A stretch of DNA of 6,900 bases from an uncultured Holophagaceae bacterium (GCA_903876615.1 CAIRAS010000136.1:1-6900), one strand, 5' to 3'; positions 1-5,613 are shown, counted from the stretch's first letter. Notes: generated from the letters alone by a model not told the origin. Numbers and translations are program-made.

Positions 1-1052
1 AGCTTGCCGCGCCAGAGCAGGAACACGGCCAGGGCCATGAGGCCGATCATGAGGGTGCCGAGGCCGGCCATGATGTGGAAGCCGTAGTAGAGCAGCTCGA
101 TGTTCTGGGGCCACTGGTCCTGCGGAAACTCCAGCAGGCCCTTGACGTTGCTGGAGAAGGTCCCGAAGGCGATGAAGCTGAGCACCGCGGGCACCTTGAT
201 GGGGTTCTCGATCTTGTGCATGGTGACATCGGGCTGCCCGATGAGTGTGAGCGCCGCCCGGGGGCCGCTCTCGAAGCGCCCTTCCATGGCGGCCAGGGTG
301 ATGGGCTGGTGCTTCGCGACGAGCTTCCCCTGGATGTCGCCGGTGGGGAAGGCGACGAGGACGCTGAAGATCAGACCCAGGATGGTGCCCGTGCGGAGGT
401 TGAGGCCCGCCTGTACGGGATGAATGCCCTTGAGGGTCCAGTAGGCCCCGACCGCGGCCACCACGAAGGAACCCGTGACCACCGCCGCGATCATGTTGTG
501 CGCGTATTGGCCCAGGGCCCAGGGGTTGAGCAGGAAGGCCCAGAAGCTGGTGAGCTGCAGCGTCCCGTCCGCGGCCACCGCATAGCCTGTGGGATGCTGC
601 ATGAAGGCGTTGGTGGCGATGATGAAGTAGCCGGACAGCCAACTCCCGAGCCAGAGCGCCACGGCTGCGCCGAAGTGACCCTTCGGCGAGAGCTTCTTCT
701 CGCCCCAGATCAGCAGTCCCAGGAAGCTGCTTTCCAGGAAGAAGGCGAACATACCCTCCATGCCCAGGGTCTGGCCGATGATGCCCCCGGAGAGCTGGGA
801 GAAGCGCGCCCAGTTGGTGCCGAACTGGAACTCGAGGGGGATGCCGGTCACCACGCCCACGGCGAAGTTGATGCCGAAGATGCGAATCCAGAAGCGCGCC
901 GCGTCACTGTAGCGCGCCTCGCCGGTCCGGAGCCCCAGGGCCTTGAGGATCACAATGACGAGCGCCAGCCCCATGGTGAGCTGCGGAAACAGGTAGTGGT
1001 AGGTGGCCGTGAACCCGAACTGCAAACGGTGCCAGAAAAGGGGATCGCCCAT
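1..1052 (-). CDS. cydA: Cytochrome bd ubiquinol oxidase subunit I (partial, C-terminus outside window)
   Basis: Subunit I of the bd-type quinol oxidase, an inner-membrane enzyme that oxidises quinol and reduces O2 to water. About 350 residues are present; the 3' end runs off the left edge. The N-terminus MGDPLFWHRLQFGFTATYHY is typical of the family. His19 corresponds to the haem b595 ligand, Glu99 and Glu107 (GMEGMFAFFLES) to the conserved acidic pair, and His185 (QYAHNMIAA) to a haem b558 ligand. The quinol-binding Q-loop is recognisable at residues 238-262 (QPITLAAMEGRFES) and appears to be the short form, running quickly into IGQPDV and the next helix. The E. coli Lys252 position is Thr here, while Glu257 is kept. 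The start is fixed by GGAGGT at 1056-1061, three bases upstream of ATG. It begins 21 bp after the cytochrome b stop, so it is probably co-transcribed. CydB should follow beyond base 1. Confidence 0.96.
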   Translation of the reverse strand, partial: MGDPLFWHRLQFGFTATYHYLFPQLTMGLALVIVILKALGLRTGEARYSDAARFWIRIFGINFAVGVVTGIPLEFQFGTNWARFSQLSGGIIGQTLGMEGMFAFFLESSFLGLLIWGEKKLSPKGHFGAAVALWLGSWLSGYFIIATNAFMQHPTGYAVAADGTLQLTSFWAFLLNPWALGQYAHNMIAAVVTGSFVVAAVGAYWTLKGIHPVQAGLNLRTGTILGLIFSVLVAFPTGDIQGKLVAKHQPITLAAMEGRFESGPRAALTLIGQPDVTMHKIENPIKVPAVLSFIAFGTFSSNVKGLLEFPQDQWPQNIELLYYGFHIMAGLGTLMIGLMALAVFLLWRGK

Positions 1053-1073
1053 AGTACCTCCCAGTAAAGCAGT

Positions 1074-1697
1074 CTAGTCCTCGTCGAAATACGCATCATC
1101 TTCAAGCTCTTCCCAGCCGGTGAGCATGGCCTTGATGTTGGTCAAGGGCGTGTGCCCGGTGGTCGTCAGGTAGACATGGCCGATGAGGAAGGCCACCAGG
1201 CCGAAGGCGCCGAGGACATGGACCACGGCGATGATCCAGAGCGAAGCCGGCGGCCAGCCCAGGGTGTGCTGCAGGTTGGGGTAGTAGTAGTAGAGGGCGC
1301 CGCTGGTGACCTGCACGGGAATGATCAGCACCTTGAAGCCGAAGTAGGCAAGCCGCTGCAGGGGGTTCAGCTTGGCCATGCGGTGCTTGCGCACCGGGTG
1401 GGGCGCGCCCTTGAAAATCCCCGTCACGTAGAAGGCGATCATCTCGCGGAGGAACTTCCGGGTCGGGATGTACTGGCGCCACTCGCCGGTGGTGACGTGC
1501 CAGAAGATGGCGAAGACGATGAGAACCAGTAGGGTCACCGCCAGGATGTTGTGCAGGGCCACGGCCCGCTGGAACCCGAAGAGATGCAGCCCCAGGCCAC
1601 GCACCTCGAACCCTGTGAGCATCATGGTGATAATGAGGAGGGCCTGGGCCCAGTGCCAGAAACGTTCAAAGCCTTCATACAGAACAACGCGTCGCAT
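1074..1697 (-). CDS. Di-haem cytochrome b membrane subunit (FdnI / thiosulfate reductase / b561-like)
   Basis: A 207-residue integral membrane protein with about four helices (roughly residues 13-32, 48-68, 118-137 and 152-178). It resembles the cytochrome b subunits that pass electrons between the quinone pool and periplasmic enzymes (formate dehydrogenase gamma, Ni-Fe hydrogenase cytochrome b, thiosulfate reductase cytochrome b). Likely haem ligands are His15 (ERFWHW) with His174 (LIGHVY), and His49 (ALHNIL) with His160 (VVHVLG), by analogy with FdnI. The C-terminal tail (GWEELEDDAYFDED) is strongly acidic. I use the ATG at 1697, not the ATG at 1877 in the same frame, because the upstream extension overlaps the octahaem gene and looks non-coding, and because AGGAGG lies four bases upstream. 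That site overlaps the stop codon of the octahaem gene, so translation is likely coupled. It is probably the quinol-oxidising partner of the octahaem cytochrome. Exact subfamily is uncertain. Confidence 0.87.
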   Translation of the reverse strand: MRRVVLYEGFERFWHWAQALLIITMMLTGFEVRGLGLHLFGFQRAVALHNILAVTLLVLIVFAIFWHVTTGEWRQYIPTRKFLREMIAFYVTGIFKGAPHPVRKHRMAKLNPLQRLAYFGFKVLIIPVQVTSGALYYYYPNLQHTLGWPPASLWIIAVVHVLGAFGLVAFLIGHVYLTTTGHTPLTNIKAMLTGWEELEDDAYFDED

Positions 1698-1701
1698 GCT
1701 G

Positions 1702-1708
1702 CCTCCTA
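1702..1708 (-). promoter_or_regulatory. Ribosome-binding site overlapping the upstream stop codon
   Basis: On the minus strand TAGGAGG carries both the TAG stop of the octahaem cytochrome gene (1706-1708) and the AGGAGG ribosome-binding site (1702-1707) of the cytochrome b gene, four bases before its ATG. This sets the start at 1697 and suggests translational coupling of the two partner subunits. Confidence 0.8.
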
Positions 1709-3322
1709 GTGGCGTCCTTGGGTAGTGCGAATGAAGCCGTGGATGCCCACGCCGAGAAGGGTCAGGAGAATCACTCCGAACCCGAGAAGATCGACGCCAG
1801 CGCCGTGGTCCCGGCCCAGCAGGTAGAACCCGGGGACCTGGGCCAGGAGGCCATTGCGTTTGTGACACTCGACGCAAGCGAGGGCTTGCTCTTTGGGGGC
1901 CACCATGTGGGTGACGGGCCAGAGCATCGAGGTCTTCACGAAGCTGAACTGGCCGCTGTAGGGCAGACCGGCGGTGTCCATGCCCTTGCGGATTGCCACG
2001 TTCCAGTCCCAGTCGCCCCAGTAGGCGCCAGAGCCCTTGGACCCCGCGGTGTAGGGGGCTACGAAGCGCTTCAGGATCGGGTCGAAGGGCTGGGTGGCCT
2101 CGTGGAACTTGAAGGGCCAGATCTTGGCGTTGGGGTCGGTGTAGGAACCTTCCGCGGGATTCAGGATGACCCTGCCATCGGCGGGCACGTTGATGCGATC
2201 GGTCAGGCGGGTGAACTTCAGGGTGCCGTTGTACCAGACGTAGCTGGGCCGGACGTTGCGCGCCCAGATCATCTCGCCGTGGATGCTGTTGTACTTCTCA
2301 TAGCCGTTCGCGTCCTCTTCCTTATAGCCTCGGCCATTCTTCAGCCGCCCGGCGGAGGCCCAGTCCCAGAAGGTGTTGGTGGGCAGCGTGCCGCGGGCGT
2401 AGGCGGGGATGTGGCAGGTCTGGCAGGCCACCTTCTGGTAGTGGCGGTTCAGGATGTAGGACTTGTGGGGCGAGTCGCTGTGGCAGGCGGCGCAGGACAT
2501 CCGGGAGACGCTCTCCCCGGCGAACTTGGCCTGCTCCCGCCGGTCCGCGGGGATGACATAGTTCGGACCGCCCACCTTGTGCGCGTCCGAGGCGTGGCAG
2601 TCGATGCAGTCCATGCCCGCGCCCTGCCTGGACATGTGCACGTCCTCGGCCCGGGGGGCCTTCAGGATCGTGTCATCCAGGTCCCCGTGCTTGGTGGCGT
2701 CGCCGCCGCCGCCGAAGAAGTGGCACACGCCGCAGTTGCGGTTGGTGGGCGCGCCGACCTTCTGGGCGACTTCCGCCAGGGACACGCCGGGATTGGGCCA
2801 GCCGGCCTTTTCCTTCTCGTAGTCGCCGGTGGTGTCATGGCAAACCAGGCAGTCCACATTCTCCTGCTTGGTAAAGTCGAAGCCCTTGTCCGGGAAGCCG
2901 TAGCCGGCGTGGCAGCGGGCGCAGGCCTCGGTGTTGCCGCCGATGATGGAGATGCAGGAGTTGTTCTCCAGGAGGGTGGACTTGCCGAAGCCGTCCTTCC
3001 CGTCCTTGGCGATGTTCCAGGTCCAGTGGGACGTGGCCATGACCTGCTCCGCCGCCTTCATGTGGCAGGTGAGACACGCCCTGGTCACCGCGGGGCCATC
3101 GCTGTCCTTGAAGGGGCCTTTCAGGATCTTGAACTTGCTGTGGTCCGCAGTCTGGCGGCGACTCTTGGCCACATGCACGATGGTGTAGGAACCATGGCCC
3201 GCCGGCGTCGGCGGCGGTGCGGGCTCCTGGGCCAGGGCGAGGGGCAGGGCCAGGAGTCCCAGCAGCGTCTGCAGGGCCCGCCTCAGCAGCGGTGGCGAAG
3301 GTCTTCGGGGGGGGTGCGGCAT
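1706..3322 (-). CDS. Octahaem c-type cytochrome, tetrathionate reductase (Otr) family, membrane-anchored
   Basis: A 538-residue secreted multihaem cytochrome. It has a Sec signal peptide (RR at 14-15, hydrophobic 17-31, cleavage probably after ALA-Q) and eight CXXCH haem-binding motifs, starting at Cys83, 134, 158, 197, 239, 277, 300 and 483. The layout matches the Otr family: seven motifs in the N-terminal half, a long haem-free stretch, then the eighth, together with the GPF.DSDGPAVTRACLTCH and ENVDCLVCHDTTGDY segments. Shewanella Otr reduces tetrathionate, nitrite and hydroxylamine in vitro and has a lysine as distal ligand of its active-site haem; Lys146 or Lys152, between motifs 2 and 3, are candidates by position only. 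Unlike a plain soluble periplasmic enzyme, it ends in a membrane helix (about 508-530) and a short basic tail. The ATG at 3322 has GGAG five bases upstream. The true substrate cannot be read from sequence. Confidence 0.93.
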   Translation of the reverse strand: MPHPPRRPSPPLLRRALQTLLGLLALPLALAQEPAPPPTPAGHGSYTIVHVAKSRRQTADHSKFKILKGPFKDSDGPAVTRACLTCHMKAAEQVMATSHWTWNIAKDGKDGFGKSTLLENNSCISIIGGNTEACARCHAGYGFPDKGFDFTKQENVDCLVCHDTTGDYEKEKAGWPNPGVSLAEVAQKVGAPTNRNCGVCHFFGGGGDATKHGDLDDTILKAPRAEDVHMSRQGAGMDCIDCHASDAHKVGGPNYVIPADRREQAKFAGESVSRMSCAACHSDSPHKSYILNRHYQKVACQTCHIPAYARGTLPTNTFWDWASAGRLKNGRGYKEEDANGYEKYNSIHGEMIWARNVRPSYVWYNGTLKFTRLTDRINVPADGRVILNPAEGSYTDPNAKIWPFKFHEATQPFDPILKRFVAPYTAGSKGSGAYWGDWDWNVAIRKGMDTAGLPYSGQFSFVKTSMLWPVTHMVAPKEQALACVECHKRNGLLAQVPGFYLLGRDHGAGVDLLGFGVILLTLLGVGIHGFIRTTQGRH

Positions 3323-3445
3323 GGGATCTCCAGAAGGCAGGACGGCGTGTGGCGGGCGTGGTTGCAGATACGCCTCAAAAGGTTCGAGGAGGGGGGGCAG
3401 GGCTTCGCCCAGCCGAGGACCGGTTGGACCGAGGGAAGTCCGAGG
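3323..3445 (-). other. Gap inside the operon, no gene seen
   Basis: A 123-bp gap between the NifX-like stop and the octahaem cytochrome start, the longest gap inside the proposed operon. I see only the ribosome-binding site of the octahaem gene (GGAG, 3328-3331) and weak short inverted repeats, such as a 4-bp stem at 3400-3410 with no T-run directly after it. There is no convincing terminator or promoter. Confidence 0.5.
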
Positions 3446-3838
3446 TCAGGGATGCGGGTGGGCGTGGCCTCCACCGCAGCTGCGGGGACCCGCGGGCAGC
3501 AACCCGGTCTCGAAGTGGATCGCGGCCTCTTCGGGGGAGGTGGGCGCTTCCAACAGGCGGACCGTGATGCCGGCAGCCTCCAGCGCCTGGCGGGCGCCGG
3601 GGCCCATGCCGAGGCCGATCACGGCCTGGCAGTCCCCCAGCAGCTGGACGAACCGGTTGTGGTCGTGGGGATGCCCTTGCGCGCCGCCGTGCTCATGGCT
3701 TGCGCTGGCCTGGTCATTCGGCCGGACCTCGCGCTGCAGGATCTGGCCTTGCTCCACCTGGAAGACGAGGAAAGCGGGACTGCGTCCGAAGTGCGCCGAG
3801 ACTTCGGAGCGATTATTGACGGCGATGGCGACCCTCAT
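3446..3838 (-). CDS. NifX/NafY-like protein (dinitrogenase iron-molybdenum cofactor biosynthesis family)
   Basis: A small cytoplasmic protein of 130 residues, matching the usual size of stand-alone members of this family. The N-terminus MRVAIAVNNRSEVSAHFGRS followed by PAFLVFQVE is the family signature, including the HFGR.P.F motif (residues 16-25). The middle holds a His-rich loop (His48, 50, 56, 58 and 60 around HEHGG and HPHDH). A conserved turn VIGLGMGPGARQAL follows at 73-86, and the protein ends in Cys121-GGGHAHPHP. NifX and NafY bind iron-sulfur or FeMo-cofactor clusters, but many non-nitrogen-fixing bacteria carry such proteins with no known role, and no nif gene is visible here, so I give no symbol. 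The His/Cys clusters suggest metal binding. The start ATG overlaps the upstream TGA as ATGA, which suggests translational coupling to the TsaA-like gene. Its own ribosome-binding site (AAGGGG) is weak. Confidence 0.87.
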   Translation of the reverse strand: MRVAIAVNNRSEVSAHFGRSPAFLVFQVEQGQILQREVRPNDQASASHEHGGAQGHPHDHNRFVQLLGDCQAVIGLGMGPGARQALEAAGITVRLLEAPTSPEEAAIHFETGLLPAGPRSCGGGHAHPHP

Positions 3839-4317
3839 CGGGACCCCTTGTCTTCGCCGGGTCGGGTGAGCCGATGGCGAGGTGAGGTGGCGGGGCGGAT
3901 GTCGAGGATGGGCGCGCCATCCTCTGCGTCCAGCCCTTCCACGTGGAGGAGCCCCTGGGCGGGATCCACGGTCATGACCTTGGCCCGCAGGAACTCGATG
4001 GGATTTGGCCGCTGGAGGGCCGTGGTGGCGAAGACACCGGGATGCCCCTCCCCGCCCTGCCAGGCATCGCTGGGGATGCGGCCGGAGAGGGCGTGGTAGG
4101 TGATGACCCAGAGGTCCAGGCCTTCGTAGAGACCCTGGAGACCCGGCACATAAGGGTGGAAGAGCTCGAGGGCGGCGCGTCCCCGAGGAACAAAGTATTT
4201 CGGCAGCCGGGCCCGCTTCCCCAGGGCTGCGTGGACGATGCCAATGGGCCGGAGGGTGAAGGCCACGGCTGGGACCGGCCCTTGCTCCCCACGGGGTTCC
4301 AGGTTGAGCTCGATCAA
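3835..4317 (-). CDS. TsaA/TrmO-family protein (SAM-binding beta-barrel domain), short form, TTG start
   Basis: A 160-residue protein of the TsaA/YaeB (UPF0066) family. TrmO, the best-known member, uses S-adenosylmethionine to methylate N6-threonylcarbamoyl-adenosine 37 of tRNA. Family features are the start of the domain (FTLRPIGIVHAAL), the LQGLYEGLDLWVITYHA strand, the GVFATTALQRPNPIEF motif and the LHVEGLDAEDGAPILDIRPA end. It lacks the extra C-terminal domain of E. coli TrmO and so resembles the short archaeal-type proteins. The usual ATRSP..RPNPIGLS signature is altered (TTALQRPNPIEF), so the substrate may differ from tRNA. I chose TTG at 4317 because GAGGTG (4322-4327) lies four bases upstream and the gap to the previous stop is then 46 bp. 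The ATG at 4464 would run 100 bases into the upstream gene. Its place among metal and redox genes hints at an accessory role. Confidence 0.82.
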   Translation of the reverse strand: MIELNLEPRGEQGPVPAVAFTLRPIGIVHAALGKRARLPKYFVPRGRAALELFHPYVPGLQGLYEGLDLWVITYHALSGRIPSDAWQGGEGHPGVFATTALQRPNPIEFLRAKVMTVDPAQGLLHVEGLDAEDGAPILDIRPATSPRHRLTRPGEDKGSR

Positions 4318-4321
4318 GGGG

Positions 4322-4327
4322 CACCTC
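4322..4327 (-). promoter_or_regulatory. Ribosome-binding site supporting a TTG start
   Basis: GAGGTG on the minus strand lies four bases before the TTG at 4317. No ATG or GTG with comparable spacing exists in this frame between the upstream stop (4364-4366) and the first conserved TsaA-family residues, so this site decides the start of the TsaA/TrmO-like gene. Confidence 0.7.
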
Positions 4328-4363
4328 AGAGGGAGTGTGGGGAGCAGGCCTAGCGCTTCAGCC

Positions 4364-5284
4364 TCAGTGCTTGGCTTGGCCCAGCAGCACCTTGACCAGG
4401 TTCTCGAAGAGGGCGCTGTAGGTGGTGGCGCCGCGGATGCCCTCGATGGAGGAGGGGACCTCAAGCACCTTCAGCTTCGAGTGCTCCCGGAAGGCCTCGG
4501 TGTACTCCTGGGGAGTGTTCGGATCCACCAGGATCAGCTCGCTCTTCAAGCCGCGGATGTGCAGGAGCAGAGCCTGGGGGCTCGGCGGTTCGTCCGGCGT
4601 CCCCTTGCAGGTCACGAAGGCCGGCGCCCCCACGGCGGCGGAGAAGTTCTGCCAGCCGCACTGGGCCGCGAACACCCGCATGCCCTGCACAGGCTTGAGC
4701 GCCACCTTCCAGCGCTCGATGTCCCGGGCCAGGGCCTTCTCGAAGGCCTCGGCATTGGCCAGGAACAGCGCCCGGCTGGCCGGTCTCAGCTCGCCCAGGC
4801 CGCGGGCGATGGTGCGGGCCATGAGGCCACCGTTGGTCGGGTTGAGCCAGAAGAACGGATCGCCCGCCGCGTAGGCCGGATCCACATAGCCACCGCAGCT
4901 GGAGGTGGGCAGGTTGGTCCGGGCGGCGCCCTTCGAGACATCGATCCACTTCGGTGTGGGCGCTCCACTGGCGCGGAGCGCCACGGAGATTGCCGCGGAT
5001 TCATTCAGGAAGCCGGTCCAGACGATGGCCTCCGAGGCCGCCAGCCGGGCCTTGGCGGCAGGCTCCACCTGCAGGTCCTTCCGCAGGATGCAGCCCTTGA
5101 ACAGGTTCACGGTCTCGACCTGGCTGCCGCCCACGGCCCGGACGATGGGTTCCAGGTCGGTGACCGCCATCGCCACGGTGAGCTGGCCATCCCGGGACTT
5201 CGGGGGCGCGGCGAAGGCTGGACCCGTCAGGGCCAGGCAGGCCAGGAGGACACCCAGCACTCGCTTCAATCCATTGGTTCGCAT
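4364..5284 (-). CDS. Periplasmic binding protein, ZnuA/TroA-like (cluster A-I), with unusual ligand set
   Basis: A 306-residue secreted protein with a signal peptide (Arg2, Lys7, Arg8, hydrophobic 9-24, likely cleavage after AFA at 25). The fold family is visible from the order of segments: TVAMAVTDLEPIVRAVGG at 36-53, RLAASEAIVWTGFLNE at 80-95, DPFFWLNP at 142-149, a long linking helix with LGELRP, RVFAAQCGWQNF at 203-214, and a late LILVDPN at 250-256. Zinc/manganese binding proteins normally coordinate metal with three histidines and an acidic residue. Here those positions read Lys69, Phe144 and Gln208, with Asp254 at the acidic position, and four cysteines (65, 130, 209, 226) sit near the same places. 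No permease or ATPase gene is adjacent. It is the first gene after the sigma-54 promoter, and GGGAGG at 5290-5295 supports the ATG. The ligand is unknown. Confidence 0.85.
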   Translation of the reverse strand: MRTNGLKRVLGVLLACLALTGPAFAAPPKSRDGQLTVAMAVTDLEPIVRAVGGSQVETVNLFKGCILRKDLQVEPAAKARLAASEAIVWTGFLNESAAISVALRASGAPTPKWIDVSKGAARTNLPTSSCGGYVDPAYAAGDPFFWLNPTNGGLMARTIARGLGELRPASRALFLANAEAFEKALARDIERWKVALKPVQGMRVFAAQCGWQNFSAAVGAPAFVTCKGTPDEPPSPQALLLHIRGLKSELILVDPNTPQEYTEAFREHSKLKVLEVPSSIEGIRGATTYSALFENLVKVLLGQAKH

Positions 5285-5506
5285 GACAACCTCCCGGTGG
5301 GGTGGCAGGCCCCGGGCAGTCCCTGGACAGACGCGGCTCAACCGGGTCTGGCAGCGGCGCTTGGGCACTCAGTGAGGGGTGGTTCCGGCAGACCTCATGC
5401 GACGGTCAAGGGGGACCGTCCTCAGGGACCTTCCGGGCTGGGGGGTGGACGGGTAGCCCAGGGGGCCGGGTCCAGGAAAGGCTGGGGTCGTGGAGATGCC
5501 CCAACT
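5285..5506 (-). other. Long 5' leader of the operon
   Basis: About 220 nt separate the start site predicted from the sigma-54 promoter (near 5507) from the first ATG. It is G+C-rich, with no convincing ORF or known riboswitch pattern that I can recognise. It ends with the GGGAGG ribosome-binding site at 5290-5295 and contains the stem-loop at 5401-5420. Confidence 0.5.
5401..5420 (-). repeat. Perfect 7-bp inverted repeat, stem-loop in leader
   Basis: GACGGTC (5401-5407) and GACCGTC (5414-5420) are perfect reverse complements around a 6-base loop, so the leader RNA could form a G+C-rich hairpin. No T-run follows on the transcribed strand, so it is not a typical intrinsic terminator. Role unknown. 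Confidence 0.6.
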
Positions 5507-5517
5507 GGGTCTCCAAC

Positions 5518-5527
5518 TGCAATTGCA
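5518..5527. repeat. TGCAATTGCA palindrome on the -12 element
   Basis: A 10-bp perfect palindrome made of the same TGCAA/TTGCA half-sites as the two upstream candidate enhancer sites, but without the central spacer base. It overlaps the -12 box of the sigma-54 promoter. It may be a low-affinity regulator site or chance, because the -12 box itself supplies TTGCA. Confidence 0.45.
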
Positions 5528-5534
5528 AAGCCAA
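5519..5534 (-). promoter_or_regulatory. Sigma-54 (-24/-12) promoter
   Basis: The minus strand reads TTGGC, then seven bases, then TTGC followed by A. The -24 element TTGGC (GG at 5532-5531) and the -12 element TTGC (GC at 5520-5519) match the sigma-54 consensus YTGGCACG-N4-TTGCW, with the exact 10-base spacing between the invariant GG and GC. Only the ACG after TGGC differs. The predicted transcription start is near 5507. The adjacent activator gene, enhancer-like palindromes and IHF-like site all fit. Confidence 0.75.
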
Positions 5535-5537
5535 AAT

Positions 5538-5576
5538 TTATAAATACAAAGGCATCAATTATTTAAATATTTATAA
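5538..5576. repeat. 9-bp AT-rich inverted repeat flanking the IHF-like site
   Basis: TTATAAATA (5538-5546) and TATTTATAA (5568-5576) are perfect reverse complements separated by 21 bases, and they bracket the IHF-like site. In such AT-rich DNA the match could be chance. It may assist DNA bending or bind another factor. Confidence 0.4.
5553..5565 (+). promoter_or_regulatory. Candidate IHF-binding site
   Basis: CATCAATTATTTA fits the IHF consensus WATCAA-N4-TTR except for the first base. It lies about 46-58 bases upstream of the predicted start, between promoter and enhancer-like sites, inside an AT-rich stretch. This is the usual place for the bend that brings a sigma-54 activator to its polymerase. 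Confidence 0.5.
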
Positions 5577-5598
5577 TCAATCAAATAGTAATACAATA

Positions 5599-5613
5599 AC
5601 TGCAATTTGCAGT
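5599..5613. promoter_or_regulatory. Candidate enhancer (UAS) palindrome 1
   Basis: ACTGCAATTTGCAGT is a perfect palindrome with 7-bp arms and one central base. It is centred at 5606, about 100 bases upstream of the predicted start, within the usual range for sigma-54 activator sites. It shares the TGCAA-N-TTGCA core with the second site. Confidence 0.65.

Noticed and set aside
75..1067. Plus-strand open frame of 330 codons opposite cydA.
   Set aside because: The minus strand encodes a clear CydA with its haem ligands. The antisense translation has no family features.
1697..1877. N-terminal extension of the cytochrome b frame up to an ATG at 1877.
   Set aside because: The extra 60 residues overlap the octahaem gene and are Pro/Arg/Gly-rich, while the ATG at 1697 has a strong ribosome-binding site.
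3400..3410. Small hairpin GGGC-TTC-GCCC as a terminator before the octahaem gene.
   Set aside because: Its stem is only four base pairs and no T-run directly follows on the transcribed strand.
3397..3412. Possible internal sigma-54 promoter in the 123-bp gap (CTGGG and CTGC with 10 bases between GG and GC).
   Set aside because: Only the invariant GG and GC match; the -24 lacks the C after TGG and the -12 reads CTGC. No enhancer-like palindrome is nearby.
1709..4099. Long plus-strand open frame (796 codons) opposite the octahaem, NifX-like and TsaA-like genes.
   Set aside because: It is a composition shadow: low-complexity Gly/Ala/Val/His-rich translation, no recognisable domain, and it runs antisense across three well-supported genes and their gaps.
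3839..4324. N-terminal extension of the NifX-like frame up to 4324.
   Set aside because: It overlaps the TsaA-like gene completely. The family signature begins exactly at the ATG at 3838.
5230..5245. Lipoprotein signal (LLAC) in the binding-protein N-terminus.
   Set aside because: The hydrophobic stretch before Cys16 is short and leucine at -2 is unfavourable, while AFA-AP at residue 25 is a good ordinary signal peptidase site. It is not excluded.
5491..5515. TGGAGA...TCTCCA inverted repeat near the predicted start site.
   Set aside because: It has a 6-bp stem with a 13-base loop and spans the predicted start, so most of one arm would not be transcribed.
4238..5566. Plus-strand open frame of 442 codons opposite the binding-protein gene.
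   Set aside because: It is an antisense shadow that extends through the promoter region. No domain is recognisable.
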